A stretch of 64,000 nucleotides of DNA, taken from a virus. The DNA is taken from positions 1 to 64,000 of the IMG/VR virus record IMGVR_UViG_3300025073_000027, one strand, 5' to 3'. The notes beneath the pieces were generated by a model. It made no database searches, had not been told where the DNA came from, and was given only the letters and a program-made list of their open reading frames with translations. Below are positions 1 to 6,942 of the stretch, in pieces (positions within the stretch are counted from its first letter, which is position 1; the number at the start of each line of letters is the position of its first letter). The position numbers and the translations under genes were made by a program.

Positions 1-66
1 ATTATCTCTATAGTTTTTAAATATTATTAAAACATTATTTTTCATCACAAAAATTGAAGCAAACAC

Positions 67-95
67 ATATTATCACATTATATTATTTTTGTCAA
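67..95 (-). promoter_or_regulatory. Leftward sigmaA-type promoter
   Basis: Read on the minus strand, TTGACA (90-95) and TAATAT (67-72) are separated by 17 bp. It lies beyond the terminator of the 175-981 gene and points out of the window, so another leftward unit starts just outside. Confidence 0.7.
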
Positions 96-100
96 GATAA

Positions 101-145
101 AACGTAAATTCCCCTAACTTTTTTATTGTTAAGGAAATTTACGTT
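101..145 (-). terminator. Intrinsic-type terminator hairpin
   Basis: Arms 101-118 and 128-145 pair over 18 positions with two mismatches (outer stem AACGTAAATT). It follows the stop codon of the leftward 175-981 gene and separates that unit from the promoter at 67-95. Confidence 0.6.
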
Positions 146-174
146 AGTATATTTTAATTAATTAAAAATTTACA

Positions 175-981
175 TTATTGATTTTTAATTAATTGTAATA
201 CATTTCTCCATCCACCAGGCTTATCTAAATAATTAAATAATTGTATCCATTCATTTTTTTCTTCAATTACTCGAAACCATCTGAGTTTGGCTTCCGCATC
301 ATATAAATCATCTGTGGATAACGATGTACCAATTTGATCTGCTCGAATACCAGGAATATCAATTACTCCTACCCTTTTGGCAAGAGTACCCAATCTATAA
401 GGTAAAGTACCTACAACACTTTTACCTTTAATCTTATCTGGCATAGCTCTAACCGTAACTTCGCCTTGAACTCCATGTTGTCTAAGCCATTCAATATTAG
501 CTGGAAATTTGGTTACAATTATGGCCTCACTTTTTTCGTAATCAGATAATATTACATCAGATTCAAGTTTAGGTATTTCTGAAATACCATTATATTCCCT
601 ATCCATGTCCTCATCAACAATTTCTTCAATTATCTTATTCGCTTTTTCTTTTTTTCCATTATCATTTTCACTACGTTGAATTCCAACTTCTTCTAAAGAT
701 AACGGAATTCTTTCTCCAATAAGTGTATCTTTTTTGTCTCCAAATAGTTCAATAGATTTCATTCCAGTTCTACGAGCGTTAGTTTTAGTTAATATTTCTA
801 CTAAAATGGCTTTAGAAACATCATTCGGAGTATTATTTTCGCCAATAACAATTTCAAATTCCGCTTTTTTAGATGCATCTTTAATTTCTAAAAGAGCTTC
901 ATTTTTCTTGTCAAATGGTCCAATAAAAATTGGATCTCCTTGAGGAAAAATTCTTTTAAGTGAAACAAAATAATCAGCCAT
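175..981 (-). CDS. Csx16-like domain protein, putative viral ring nuclease
   Basis: This 268-residue protein has an unassigned N-terminal part (1-130), a charged linker, and a C-terminal domain (about 152-240) that I read as the Csx16 (Cas_VVA1548) family. It shows IVTKFP (155-160) followed by IEWLRQHG, then VVGTLP (189-194), then GTSLSTDDL (218-226) and a final WFRV. This is the order of the family hallmarks (V-[ST]-[RK]-x-P..EWL, GxLPxxLA, GxxLSxxDL). Csx16 occurs with type III CRISPR systems, where it is reported to cleave cyclic oligoadenylate; in a phage that would act as an anti-CRISPR, by analogy with AcrIII-1. The function is inferred from recalled family patterns, not a search. A strong AAGGAG site lies upstream of the ATG, with two tandem consensus promoters at 1058-1086 and 1140-1167 and its own terminator, so it looks like a strongly expressed one-gene unit. 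Confidence 0.68.
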   Translation of the reverse strand: MADYFVSLKRIFPQGDPIFIGPFDKKNEALLEIKDASKKAEFEIVIGENNTPNDVSKAILVEILTKTNARRTGMKSIELFGDKKDTLIGERIPLSLEEVGIQRSENDNGKKEKANKIIEEIVDEDMDREYNGISEIPKLESDVILSDYEKSEAIIVTKFPANIEWLRQHGVQGEVTVRAMPDKIKGKSVVGTLPYRLGTLAKRVGVIDIPGIRADQIGTSLSTDDLYDAEAKLRWFRVIEEKNEWIQLFNYLDKPGGWRNVLQLIKNQ

Positions 982-1057
982 TTTCTAATTCTCCTTTTTT
1001 AATATTTTATTACAATCTTTTTCATATCATTAATTGATACTTAAATAATTATGGTGT

Positions 1058-1086
1058 ATTATATTACATATGTTTATTATTGTCAA
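1058..1086 (-). promoter_or_regulatory. Perfect consensus promoter (proximal)
   Basis: Minus strand TTGACA (1081-1086), 17-bp spacer, TATAAT (1058-1063): both hexamers match the sigma70/sigmaA consensus exactly. It lies about 75 bp upstream of the start codon of the Csx16-like gene. Confidence 0.85.
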
Positions 1087-1139
1087 TAGTTAAAATTTAT
1101 TTGTTCTATATTTATTGCTTTATTCTTACTATTTTATAT

Positions 1140-1167
1140 ATTTTATCATGTTATTTTACATTGTCAA
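1140..1167 (-). promoter_or_regulatory. Second, upstream promoter of the Csx16-like gene
   Basis: Minus strand TTGACA (1162-1167), 16-bp spacer, TAAAAT (1140-1145). It sits between the stop of the 1275-1427 gene and the proximal promoter, giving a tandem arrangement. Confidence 0.65.
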
Positions 1168-1274
1168 GTACATTTTTATATCTTAACAAAATCTTAACAT
1201 GATAAATTTATAAATATTAAATGAATAACTTTCATAATTATCAATAATTATGACACAAATATTGCACATTTAAT

Positions 1275-1427
1275 TTACGATTTAGAAACTACTGGTTGTT
1301 TCTTTTTTTTCTTTTTGGTATTGCTTTCATAAATAACATTACCTTTATCATCTGTAATTTTTATAGGAGTATTAGGCAAGGCTTCTTTCATCAATTCAAT
1401 AATATAATTGTAATTCTTTTTCTTCAT
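1275..1427 (-). CDS. Small basic protein, 50 aa
   Basis: A 50-codon leftward frame with an AAAGGA site about 10 nt before the ATG. The product begins MKKKNYNYII and has a run of six lysines near the C-terminus, suggesting nucleic-acid or membrane-surface contact, but no family is recognised. It lies downstream of the terminator at 1455-1488, so its promoter is unclear. Confidence 0.65.
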   Translation of the reverse strand: MKKKNYNYIIELMKEALPNTPIKITDDKGNVIYESNTKKKKKKQPVVSKS

Positions 1428-1454
1428 TATTTTATTATCCTTTATCTATTATAA

Positions 1455-1488
1455 AATAAAATAACCCTAATAAAAGGGTTATTTTATT
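1455..1488 (-). terminator. Rho-independent terminator
   Basis: A perfect 14-bp stem (1455-1468 with 1475-1488) contains CCCT/AGGG, with a 6-nt loop, followed on the minus strand by a T-rich tail. It ends transcription of the 1522-1800 gene. Confidence 0.85.
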
Positions 1489-1521
1489 AGATCTATAAAG
1501 TTGCTCTGTTATACAAAAAAA

Positions 1522-1800
1522 TTAAAATATATAAAACATTTCATTCAAAATATAAATAACTATCGTATATACTGGTACTAATACTATTCCCGCTATCAAT
1601 GACGCAAAACCCCATTTAATAATAAAAACTATCATTGAATCAAAATTCATCCAGATATCATTTACCACTATTGGAGTAGGTTTTAGATGTTCCTCTTTTT
1701 GTTGTTTCAATAATTCACGTATTTCTAATAATAATTCAACCTGTTCTTCAATTAATGTTACCGGGCTTTTTTGAGATGGTGATTGAAATTGATTAGCCAT
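1522..1800 (-). CDS. Small membrane protein with N-terminal amphipathic helix
   Basis: This 92-residue product has a charged helical part (about 15-40, LIEEQVELLLEIRELLKQQ) followed by a long hydrophobic stretch (about 55-90) able to form one or two membrane segments. The AAAGGAG site and ATG are well placed. It forms a single-gene unit with its own promoter (1845-1873) and terminator (1455-1488). The family is not recognised; a holin-like or exclusion role is possible but unsupported. Confidence 0.8.
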   Translation of the reverse strand: MANQFQSPSQKSPVTLIEEQVELLLEIRELLKQQKEEHLKPTPIVVNDIWMNFDSMIVFIIKWGFASLIAGIVLVPVYTIVIYILNEMFYIF

Positions 1801-1906
1801 AACAATTCTCCTTTCATCAATTATACGATTTATAATATTACATTAGTATATAAAAAGAATGCAATATTGTCAACCCATTAATTATTAAGAAGTTGTTATG
1901 GCTAAT
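1792..1906. repeat. 14-bp inverted repeat flanking a promoter
   Basis: TTGTTATGGCTAAT occurs on the + strand at 1893-1906 and exactly inverted at 1792-1805, where it spans the start codon of the 1522-1800 gene. The promoter at 1845-1873 lies between the two copies. Confidence 0.6.
1845..1873 (-). promoter_or_regulatory. Consensus promoter of the small membrane protein gene
   Basis: Minus strand TTGACA (1868-1873), 17-bp spacer, TATACT (1845-1850), about 45 bp upstream of the ATG at 1800. Confidence 0.8.
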
Positions 1907-1921
1907 AAAAACTGAATTTTA

Positions 1922-2887
1922 TTATTTATTTTGACTACAAACATTATTATAATCAACCAAGCAATCAAGACAATTATTCTTACAAATTACATCTTCGTGT
2001 GTATTATGATTTAATGACCAGCGATAACGTTCTTCTCGCATTTTACTAGAAACTTTTCCTATTGGTTCACCACCTTCTCGCATATGAATTACACAAGGAA
2101 AATGCCAATTTCCAGCCACCACAGAATCATCTTGAACAAGATAACATCGATTAGTGTCACCATTATTAATACCACGAACATTTCTACCAGAAATCAAATT
2201 ATTTACCCTATATTTTAAAACGGGATGAGCACTTAAAATATCTTCTGATAAATGTTCTAATTTAGATAATAATCCATTATATTGTGCTGCGGTAATAATT
2301 CGTATATCGCTTACACCTAAATCATGAGCAAATTTAATAACATCTACAACTGTAGACTCAGTTTCTTTTGTTAACACTATACCGACTGTTACGTATGTTT
2401 CTTTAGATAACCATTCAATATTATTGATTACTGTTTGAAAATATCCCTTACGACCAGCCATTTTATCAGCATTTTCAGCGCAACAAGCATCTAAACTAAT
2501 TGAGAAATCATTTACACCCGCATCCAATAAAGATTCATATTTTTCTTTAGGAAGAGATCCGTTACTAGAAATTGCAATTCGATTTATGCCTCCTTTTTTT
2601 GCCATTTGAACCAAGTCTAAAATTCTAGGATAAAGAGTTGGTTCACCTCCTGAAAAACGAATATTTTTTAATTTATCTTCTATCCAATTAGATATAACAA
2701 ATGAAGCATTTGCAAAATCAATATGTCCATTACAATCTTTACTATAGGCTTCAACACCTCTGCAATAAGGACATCTAAAATTACAAAAAGATGTAACTAT
2801 CATTTCGCATCTTTCTAAATGTAAATGGGTTTCTCTAGCTCTTTTATCAGTTAATGTATAAAACCCTATATTATTCAAAGAATACAT
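1922..2887 (-). CDS. Radical SAM protein with C-terminal cysteine cluster (SPASM-like)
   Basis: From the chosen start (MYSLNNIG, AAGGA 8 nt upstream; the longer ATG at 2932 has no site) the product has 321 residues. The radical SAM 4Fe-4S motif CxxxCxxC is C35-x3-C39-x2-C42, followed by SGGEP (79-83), which binds the SAM amino group, and ISSNG (106-110). The C-terminus has C248, C265, C302, C306, C309 and C317, the spacing style of SPASM/Twitch auxiliary cluster proteins that modify peptides or small molecules. The substrate is unknown and no precursor peptide is obvious nearby. It overlaps the upstream gene by 17 bp, suggesting coupling. Confidence 0.88.
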   Translation of the reverse strand: MYSLNNIGFYTLTDKRARETHLHLERCEMIVTSFCNFRCPYCRGVEAYSKDCNGHIDFANASFVISNWIEDKLKNIRFSGGEPTLYPRILDLVQMAKKGGINRIAISSNGSLPKEKYESLLDAGVNDFSISLDACCAENADKMAGRKGYFQTVINNIEWLSKETYVTVGIVLTKETESTVVDVIKFAHDLGVSDIRIITAAQYNGLLSKLEHLSEDILSAHPVLKYRVNNLISGRNVRGINNGDTNRCYLVQDDSVVAGNWHFPCVIHMREGGEPIGKVSSKMREERYRWSLNHNTHEDVICKNNCLDCLVDYNNVCSQNK

Positions 2888-3161
2888 AATAAAATTCCTT
2901 TTCTCTAAAATGTGTCCAGCAATATTCATCATTAATTATAAACATAACCGCAAATTCCTTATCTTTTGGACGACACATAAGTTTTTCGGCTTCTATATAA
3001 CCAATTGCATATTTTATTAATATGTTAGATTTTTCTATTATGTCATAATATTTACAAACAACACCTATTTCAGTCCATATGTCAATACCATATAACCATC
3101 TCAACCAATCAAAAGAGTCTATGGGTAATTTTGGTATTATACAAACTTTATTATAAAACAT
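2871..3161 (-). CDS. Hypothetical protein, translationally coupled
   Basis: A 96-residue frame whose ATG lies 5 nt after the stop of the 3167-3391 gene and has no clear ribosome binding site of its own, so coupling is likely. The product is aromatic-rich (WLRWLYGIDIW) with the sequence CRPKDKEFAVMFI. Its end overlaps the radical SAM start, so the two may be used together. No family recognised. Confidence 0.65.
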   Translation of the reverse strand: MFYNKVCIIPKLPIDSFDWLRWLYGIDIWTEIGVVCKYYDIIEKSNILIKYAIGYIEAEKLMCRPKDKEFAVMFIINDEYCWTHFREKEFYYVFFE

Positions 3162-3166
3162 AGATT

Positions 3167-3391
3167 TTATACAAACAAATACCCAACAATTCGAATTTTC
3201 TGACTATGGATAAAATGAAGATCATCATCATAAAGATTATTATAATAATCAATGGCCTCATGTAATCTTTCTGATGTGACATCCAATTTTTTAGATCCAT
3301 TAGCAAGTTCAATAGCCACAACTACATACGATAATGTTTTAGTATTAATCGCACGTTCAAACGCATTTAAAAACTCTTCTTTTTTATTCAT
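3167..3391 (-). CDS. Small phage protein, paralogue of the 5306-5530 product
   Basis: A 74-residue protein with an AAAGGGG site. The central TLSYVVVAIE and the end KIRIVGYLFV match TLSYIVYAVQ and KVKIVDYLIV in the product at 5306-5530, with a DDxL element between. The two are clear duplicates of unknown function. Confidence 0.78.
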   Translation of the reverse strand: MNKKEEFLNAFERAINTKTLSYVVVAIELANGSKKLDVTSERLHEAIDYYNNLYDDDLHFIHSQKIRIVGYLFV

Positions 3392-3469
3392 TATCTTGCC
3401 CCTTTCGTTTACTAACTATTTTTATTTTAAGTATTTATTTTATGTTTTATATTTATTATAAAACAACAA

Positions 3470-3670
3470 TTATACTTTTTCCCAATATGTTATAAAAGAA
3501 TAAAATGTCCAGCATTTAGGACAACAATAATCAGAAAAAATCGCATCATATTCATCATCACAATCACTATCAAAATCCATTTCTGATACTGTTCCTATCC
3601 ATCCACATTTAAAACATTTATATAATTGTTCTGTATCTATTATATCTCCATATTTATCCTCATATATCAT
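3470..3670 (-). CDS. Small zinc-ribbon protein
   Basis: The start MIYEDKYG is chosen because AAGGA lies 7 nt upstream; the longer ATG at 3691 overlaps that site. The 66-residue product has CFKC and CCPKC pairs separated by an acidic stretch, giving a four-cysteine zinc ribbon. Zinc ribbons of this size usually bind nucleic acid or proteins; the target is unknown. Confidence 0.72.
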   Translation of the reverse strand: MIYEDKYGDIIDTEQLYKCFKCGWIGTVSEMDFDSDCDDEYDAIFSDYCCPKCWTFYSFITYWEKV

Positions 3671-3691
3671 TATTATTTCCTTATAAAACAA

Positions 3692-3913
3692 CTATTTTAT
3701 AATAATATTATATTTTTCTATTTTTTGTTCTACGTTTTTTCTTGCTTCTTCTAATGTCTCGCCATAACCATAAATCGTAATTTCAATGTCATTAATAATT
3801 AATTCTTTTTCAGCAATTATTATATAACTAGAATTAGTTGCTATACAATTTTCTATTGTTATAACATTATTGCAGCTTTTATGTATATAAAATTCAAAAT
3901 CTGATTTATTCAT
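3692..3913 (-). CDS. Hypothetical protein, 73 aa
   Basis: AGGAA site before the ATG. Short beta-rich protein ending in a charged helix (TLEEARKNVEQKIEKYN). It is followed by the intercistronic ATAAAA-N6-TTTTAT element at 3683-3700. Not recognised. Confidence 0.72.
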   Translation of the reverse strand: MNKSDFEFYIHKSCNNVITIENCIATNSSYIIIAEKELIINDIEITIYGYGETLEEARKNVEQKIEKYNIIIK

Positions 3914-3945
3914 TATTGTTTTTCCTCATAAAATATCCACTTTAT

Positions 3946-4119
3946 TCATCTAATGAAAATAGAAGCAGTATCATAATCTAGCATTTCACCATCTAACTTC
4001 AATTCCACTTTAATATATTGAATACCGTCATCTATATCACTGTAAATATAAATTCTAAGATTTTTATCTATATATTCTTTTATTAATTTTCTAATAGTAT
4101 CATCTAATTCTTTATCCAT
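3946..4119 (-). CDS. Hypothetical protein, 57 aa
   Basis: A 57-codon frame starting MDKELDDTIR with a GAGGA site 6 nt upstream. Acidic, mixed alpha/beta. Spacing and direction match the flanking genes; no family recognised. Confidence 0.65.
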   Translation of the reverse strand: MDKELDDTIRKLIKEYIDKNLRIYIYSDIDDGIQYIKVELKLDGEMLDYDTASIFIR

Positions 4120-4144
4120 AATGTTTCCTCATAAAATATCTATT

Positions 4145-4303
4145 TCATTCATCATCTTTTTGTTTAACACTAATAAGAGCAGGTATTAAAAATGCCCATA
4201 AACAATAAGTGTTATGTGTTAAATAAATACCTACCGATATAGCAAACGCTGTTACTATCCAAGCTGTTCCATATGCAATATAAGCCCATTTATAATAATC
4301 CAT
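4145..4303 (-). CDS. Small membrane protein, 52 aa
   Basis: AAGGAG site 5-6 nt before the ATG. The product (begins MDYYKWAYIA) has two hydrophobic segments (about 6-25 and 32-44) and an acidic tail, so it is probably a two-span inner membrane protein. Function unknown. Confidence 0.68.
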   Translation of the reverse strand: MDYYKWAYIAYGTAWIVTAFAISVGIYLTHNTYCLWAFLIPALISVKQKDDE

Positions 4304-4328
4304 ACAATCTCCTTATAAAAAGTATATT

Positions 4329-4499
4329 TTATTCCTGATACCCAAACTGTATATGCTGCATAGCCCAATCGTGTACTATGCTCTGTTTTTCAATTGCACT
4401 CAATGAATACCATTCATCTTCATCTAAAACATATTCTGTTACGTCAATTTCTTCTTCTACTGATTCGGAATTCAAATCTACCCAAAATCTAACTCTCAT
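4329..4499 (-). CDS. Small acidic protein, related in layout to the 4584-4880 product
   Basis: 56 residues, AGGAG site. It contains VLDEDEWYSLSAIEKQ followed by a helix ending in GY; the pattern of an acidic strand, DEW and a final helix resembles VVDDEWRSALYDL and following residues in the neighbouring 98-residue product. They may be distant duplicates. Unknown function. Confidence 0.65.
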   Translation of the reverse strand: MRVRFWVDLNSESVEEEIDVTEYVLDEDEWYSLSAIEKQSIVHDWAMQHIQFGYQE

Positions 4500-4583
4500 T
4501 TTATGCTCCTAATGTTAAAGAATTCAGAACGATTTAATTTTTTAACAAACCTATACGAATAATAATACTATCAAACAAAAGTT

Positions 4584-4880
4584 TTATTCTGTTATTTCTT
4601 TCGCTGTTAAATCCCATCGATCTAAATCAGGAGATTCAATAATCCTCGCATTACTATCTGGTTGATCTGCCCAACCATCCAAATGAGAAAGACTCCACCC
4701 ATTGATAATCAAATTATATGCAATATGTTCGGCAATATCTTCTGGTGTGTACAAATCATATAATGCAGATCTCCACTCATCATCTACAACATCAATTACT
4801 GCATCATCTAACTCGATTATAGCAGTGTCAACATATTCTCCATACATTTCAAAATCGACTTCAAATTTTCTTTTAGACAT
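4584..4880 (-). CDS. Conserved-looking acidic phage protein, 98 aa
   Basis: AAGGAG site before MSKRKFEVDF. The protein has an acidic N-terminal beta part, VVDDEWRSALYDL, a helix (TPEDIAEHIAYNLIINGW) and HLDGWADQP. It looks like a compact soluble protein of a type seen in phage early regions; no biochemical function known to me. Confidence 0.75.
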   Translation of the reverse strand: MSKRKFEVDFEMYGEYVDTAIIELDDAVIDVVDDEWRSALYDLYTPEDIAEHIAYNLIINGWSLSHLDGWADQPDSNARIIESPDLDRWDLTAKEITE

Positions 4881-4913
4881 TTTTATCTCCTTATTTATTA
4901 TAAATCTAAGATT

Positions 4914-5069
4914 CTATGGTTTATCTACAATATAATCATAAATAAAATACTCATACGCATTTTCAAAATTATCGTTTGCGTAATCTTCTGCCAATTTTTT
5001 AGATGAAAAGACTCCCTTTACGATTGTGCCACAAGAATAATCATCAAATATTAGTATATACACTTTCAT
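4914..5069 (-). CDS. Hypothetical protein, 51 aa
   Basis: A 51-codon frame (begins MKVYILIFDD) with AAGGG upstream of the ATG. It is rich in aromatic and acidic residues and includes a helix KKLAEDYANDNF. Not recognised. Confidence 0.65.
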   Translation of the reverse strand: MKVYILIFDDYSCGTIVKGVFSSKKLAEDYANDNFENAYEYFIYDYIVDKP

Positions 5070-5096
5070 TATATAATCCCTTATGAAACGGAAATT

Positions 5097-5273
5097 TTAT
5101 TGATTATAAACAGTTGTTGTAATAAGTTCTACCCTATAATAAAGTAAGCGTTCGCCATCTTTCAATTCTTTTCTCTTTAAGTATTCACTGTATGCTTCAT
5201 CATAATTATCAAATTCCATGCTAAAACTCCCATATCCATAACACACAATTTCATATCTTGTTTTTTCGCTCAT
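5097..5273 (-). CDS. Hypothetical protein, 58 aa
   Basis: The start MSEKTRYEIV is preferred because GAGG lies 6 nt upstream; the in-frame ATG at 5285 overlaps that site. Beta-alpha-beta layout with DNYDEAYSEYLKRKEL. Unknown function. Confidence 0.68.
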   Translation of the reverse strand: MSEKTRYEIVCYGYGSFSMEFDNYDEAYSEYLKRKELKDGERLLYYRVELITTTVYNQ

Positions 5274-5305
5274 GTTATGCCTCATAAAATAGAATCTTTA
5301 TCCTG

Positions 5306-5530
5306 TTATACAATCAAATAATCAACTATTTTTACCTTTTTATTATTATACAACTCCAAATTGTCATCAAAAGCTCTGAGTATAAAATCTAATTTTTGAT
5401 AAAACCCATCCGAAATAGTAATCAATTCCATAAATCCTTCTGGATTTTGTACGGCATATACTATATAACTTAAAGTTCTTTTGCCACTTGTTAAGTCAAA
5501 CTTTCGAATTAATTCTTCTTTTCTAGTCAT
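5306..5530 (-). CDS. Small phage protein, paralogue of the 3167-3391 product
   Basis: 74 residues from MTRKEELIRKF; GGGG lies 8 nt upstream, whereas the longer frame would need a GTG without a site. TLSYIVYAVQ, FDDNLE and KVKIVDYLIV align with the 3167-3391 protein, so this is a duplicated family within the array. Confidence 0.75.
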   Translation of the reverse strand: MTRKEELIRKFDLTSGKRTLSYIVYAVQNPEGFMELITISDGFYQKLDFILRAFDDNLELYNNKKVKIVDYLIV

Positions 5531-5597
5531 TCTGTTATACCCCACATATATTAATAATTATTGTTTATTATATTATAAAACCTGCAATTTATATTGG

Positions 5598-5876
5598 TTA
5601 ATCTGCTATAAATTCTCTCATATCTTCCTTAAACTTTTTGACATCATCACCAGATAATAATAGATCATAGAGATTAAACTCTTTTCCTGTGATTGCCCAC
5701 CAAATCATCTGTAGACGGATCTTTAAAGATTTTTGAATTGGATAGGAATTACTGCTGAAACTGGTTATATAATGAATAATCGTTAATTCATCAATTCCAT
5801 CATACTCATCAAGAATAAACTTTAAAGAACTGCAACTTCCAATACAACCACAATCAACTCGAATTTCTTTTTCCAT
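5598..5876 (-). CDS. Conserved phage protein with Cys-rich N-terminus
   Basis: 92 residues with AAGGAG before the ATG. It opens with VDCGCIGSCSSLKF (three spaced cysteines), then a beta part, then LKIRLQMIWWAITGKEFNLYDLLL and a short acidic helix. The motif of R-x-x-x-x-W-x-x-x-TGKE-x-x-LYD is a layout I have seen in Gram-positive phage hypothetical proteins; the function is not known. Confidence 0.75.
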   Translation of the reverse strand: MEKEIRVDCGCIGSCSSLKFILDEYDGIDELTIIHYITSFSSNSYPIQKSLKIRLQMIWWAITGKEFNLYDLLLSGDDVKKFKEDMREFIAD

Positions 5877-5885
5877 ATACTCTCC

Positions 5886-6125
5886 TTAACAAAATAACGA
5901 AATCAATATATAAACTGTAAACATTACACCAGCAGCCTTCAACCACTTTACTATTTGGCTTGCTAAACCTGTTCCCATTTCTCTATATGGTATAGTCTGA
6001 TATCCTCTGCCAACAGGAGCTTCAACAATCACATGATCACCTTTGCCATTCCTTACTGTTAAACCAGATTTTTTAGCTTGTTTAGCAAGGTAACGACCGT
6101 CTCGCATTTTTTCAGTGATCTTCAT
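5886..6125 (-). CDS. HicA-like fold protein with hydrophobic C-terminal tail
   Basis: The start MKITEKMR has GAGG 6 nt upstream and overlaps the upstream gene by 14 bp. Residues 11-66 follow the HicA layout: helix AKQAKKSGLTV, GKGDH (28-31, the His at the HicA active-site position), a strand, then IPYREMGTGLASQIVKWLKAAG. HicA proteins are small double-stranded-RNA-binding-fold mRNA interferases. Here a hydrophobic tail (VMFTVYILISLFC) follows, which HicA toxins lack, so a membrane-associated or repurposed protein is possible. No HicB partner is adjacent. Confidence 0.6.
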   Translation of the reverse strand: MKITEKMRDGRYLAKQAKKSGLTVRNGKGDHVIVEAPVGRGYQTIPYREMGTGLASQIVKWLKAAGVMFTVYILISLFC

Positions 6126-6291
6126 CCTGTACCTCACTCTCATCTTCATCGATAAGAATTTCCTCCTCATTTACCTGGATATTTACAATAAATCCTCTAT
6201 CTATAAAGTAAACTTGCAAGTCATCAACTAATTCTTTTACTTGCTCTGGTGTTACCCAATCGTCAAAAGTAATTTTTGCAATAGTATTCAT
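6112..6291 (-). CDS. Small acidic protein, 59 aa
   Basis: A 59-codon frame beginning MNTIAKITFD with GAGG upstream. The C-terminus is very acidic (EEEILIDEDESEVQDEDH). Its 3' end overlaps the HicA-like gene by 14 bp, so the two are co-translated; whether it acts as partner to that protein is untested. Confidence 0.68.
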   Translation of the reverse strand: MNTIAKITFDDWVTPEQVKELVDDLQVYFIDRGFIVNIQVNEEEILIDEDESEVQDEDH

Positions 6292-6295
6292 GTTC

Positions 6296-6421
6296 TTAGT
6301 CCTCTTTCAATAGATTAAAAGTTAAATAAATCTTATCACGTTTTTCTTTTTGTTGACGCTGTTTTTTAAGAGATTCTTTTTTGGCGGTTTCTTTGTTTTT
6401 TTCATTATCGTTATTTTTCAT
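6296..6421 (-). CDS. Very small charged protein, 41 aa
   Basis: 41 codons; the product (begins MKNNDNEKNK) is almost all Lys, Glu, Asn and Gln up to residue 30 and probably helical. An AGG stands 7 nt before the ATG. It ends 4 nt from the next start. Moderately supported by position. Confidence 0.55.
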   Translation of the reverse strand: MKNNDNEKNKETAKKESLKKQRQQKEKRDKIYLTFNLLKED

Positions 6422-6462
6422 TTTATTACCTATATATTACCAATTTATAAATTCTAACTCCA

Positions 6463-6491
6463 AGTTTATCACTTTTTTGCTAATCTGTCAA
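6463..6491 (-). promoter_or_regulatory. Possible internal promoter
   Basis: Minus strand TTGACA (6486-6491), 17-bp spacer, TAAACT (6463-6468). It overlaps the end of the 6469-6591 gene and would re-initiate transcription for the genes to its left. The -10 box is only a 4/6 match. Confidence 0.42.
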
Positions 6492-6591
6492 TAGTAGAAC
6501 CGGACTTATTTTCAGATTTTTCATATTTACCTATAAAATAACCACTCAAAATTGAAATTATAATAATAATAGCTATTTCTACTGGTAACAT
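6469..6591 (-). CDS. Single-span membrane protein, 40 aa
   Basis: AGGAG site before the ATG. The product (begins MLPVEIAIII) has one hydrophobic segment (about 3-23) followed by a short basic tail. Typical of tiny phage membrane proteins; function unknown. Confidence 0.62.
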   Translation of the reverse strand: MLPVEIAIIIIISILSGYFIGKYEKSENKSGSTIDRLAKK

Positions 6592-6673
6592 ATTATCTCC
6601 TATTTATTATAGTTTCGTAAATTGTCACTAAATCAAAAATAGTGACAAGATACGAAATAAAATGCCTCTTCTA

Positions 6674-6916
6674 TCACTCAAAATAACCGACTGATAACAC
6701 CCATACCTTACCTAGAGGTTGATTGTCGTCAATTGAAACCAACTCCCATAAATTTAATCCATTGATATCTTCGCCATACATTTTTAAAATATCAAGAAGT
6801 TCTTCAAGGGTATTAATTTCTAAAGATCCATATGTTGAACTAGGATGTTCCTCTAAGTATGCAACTTGCTTAAGGGTATCCTTATTTTTATCTTCAAATC
6901 TTGTATAAAATTTCAT
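6674..6916 (-). CDS. Hypothetical protein, 80 aa
   Basis: The start MKFYTRFEDK follows AAGGAG by 6 nt; an in-frame GTG further up (6937) overlaps the site and is rejected. Mixed alpha/beta protein with TLEELLDILKMYGEDI and a beta end (GKVWVLSVGYF). Not recognised. Confidence 0.72.
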   Translation of the reverse strand: MKFYTRFEDKNKDTLKQVAYLEEHPSSTYGSLEINTLEELLDILKMYGEDINGLNLWELVSIDDNQPLGKVWVLSVGYFE

Positions 6917-6942
6917 ATTATTCTCCTTATCAAACACTCATT

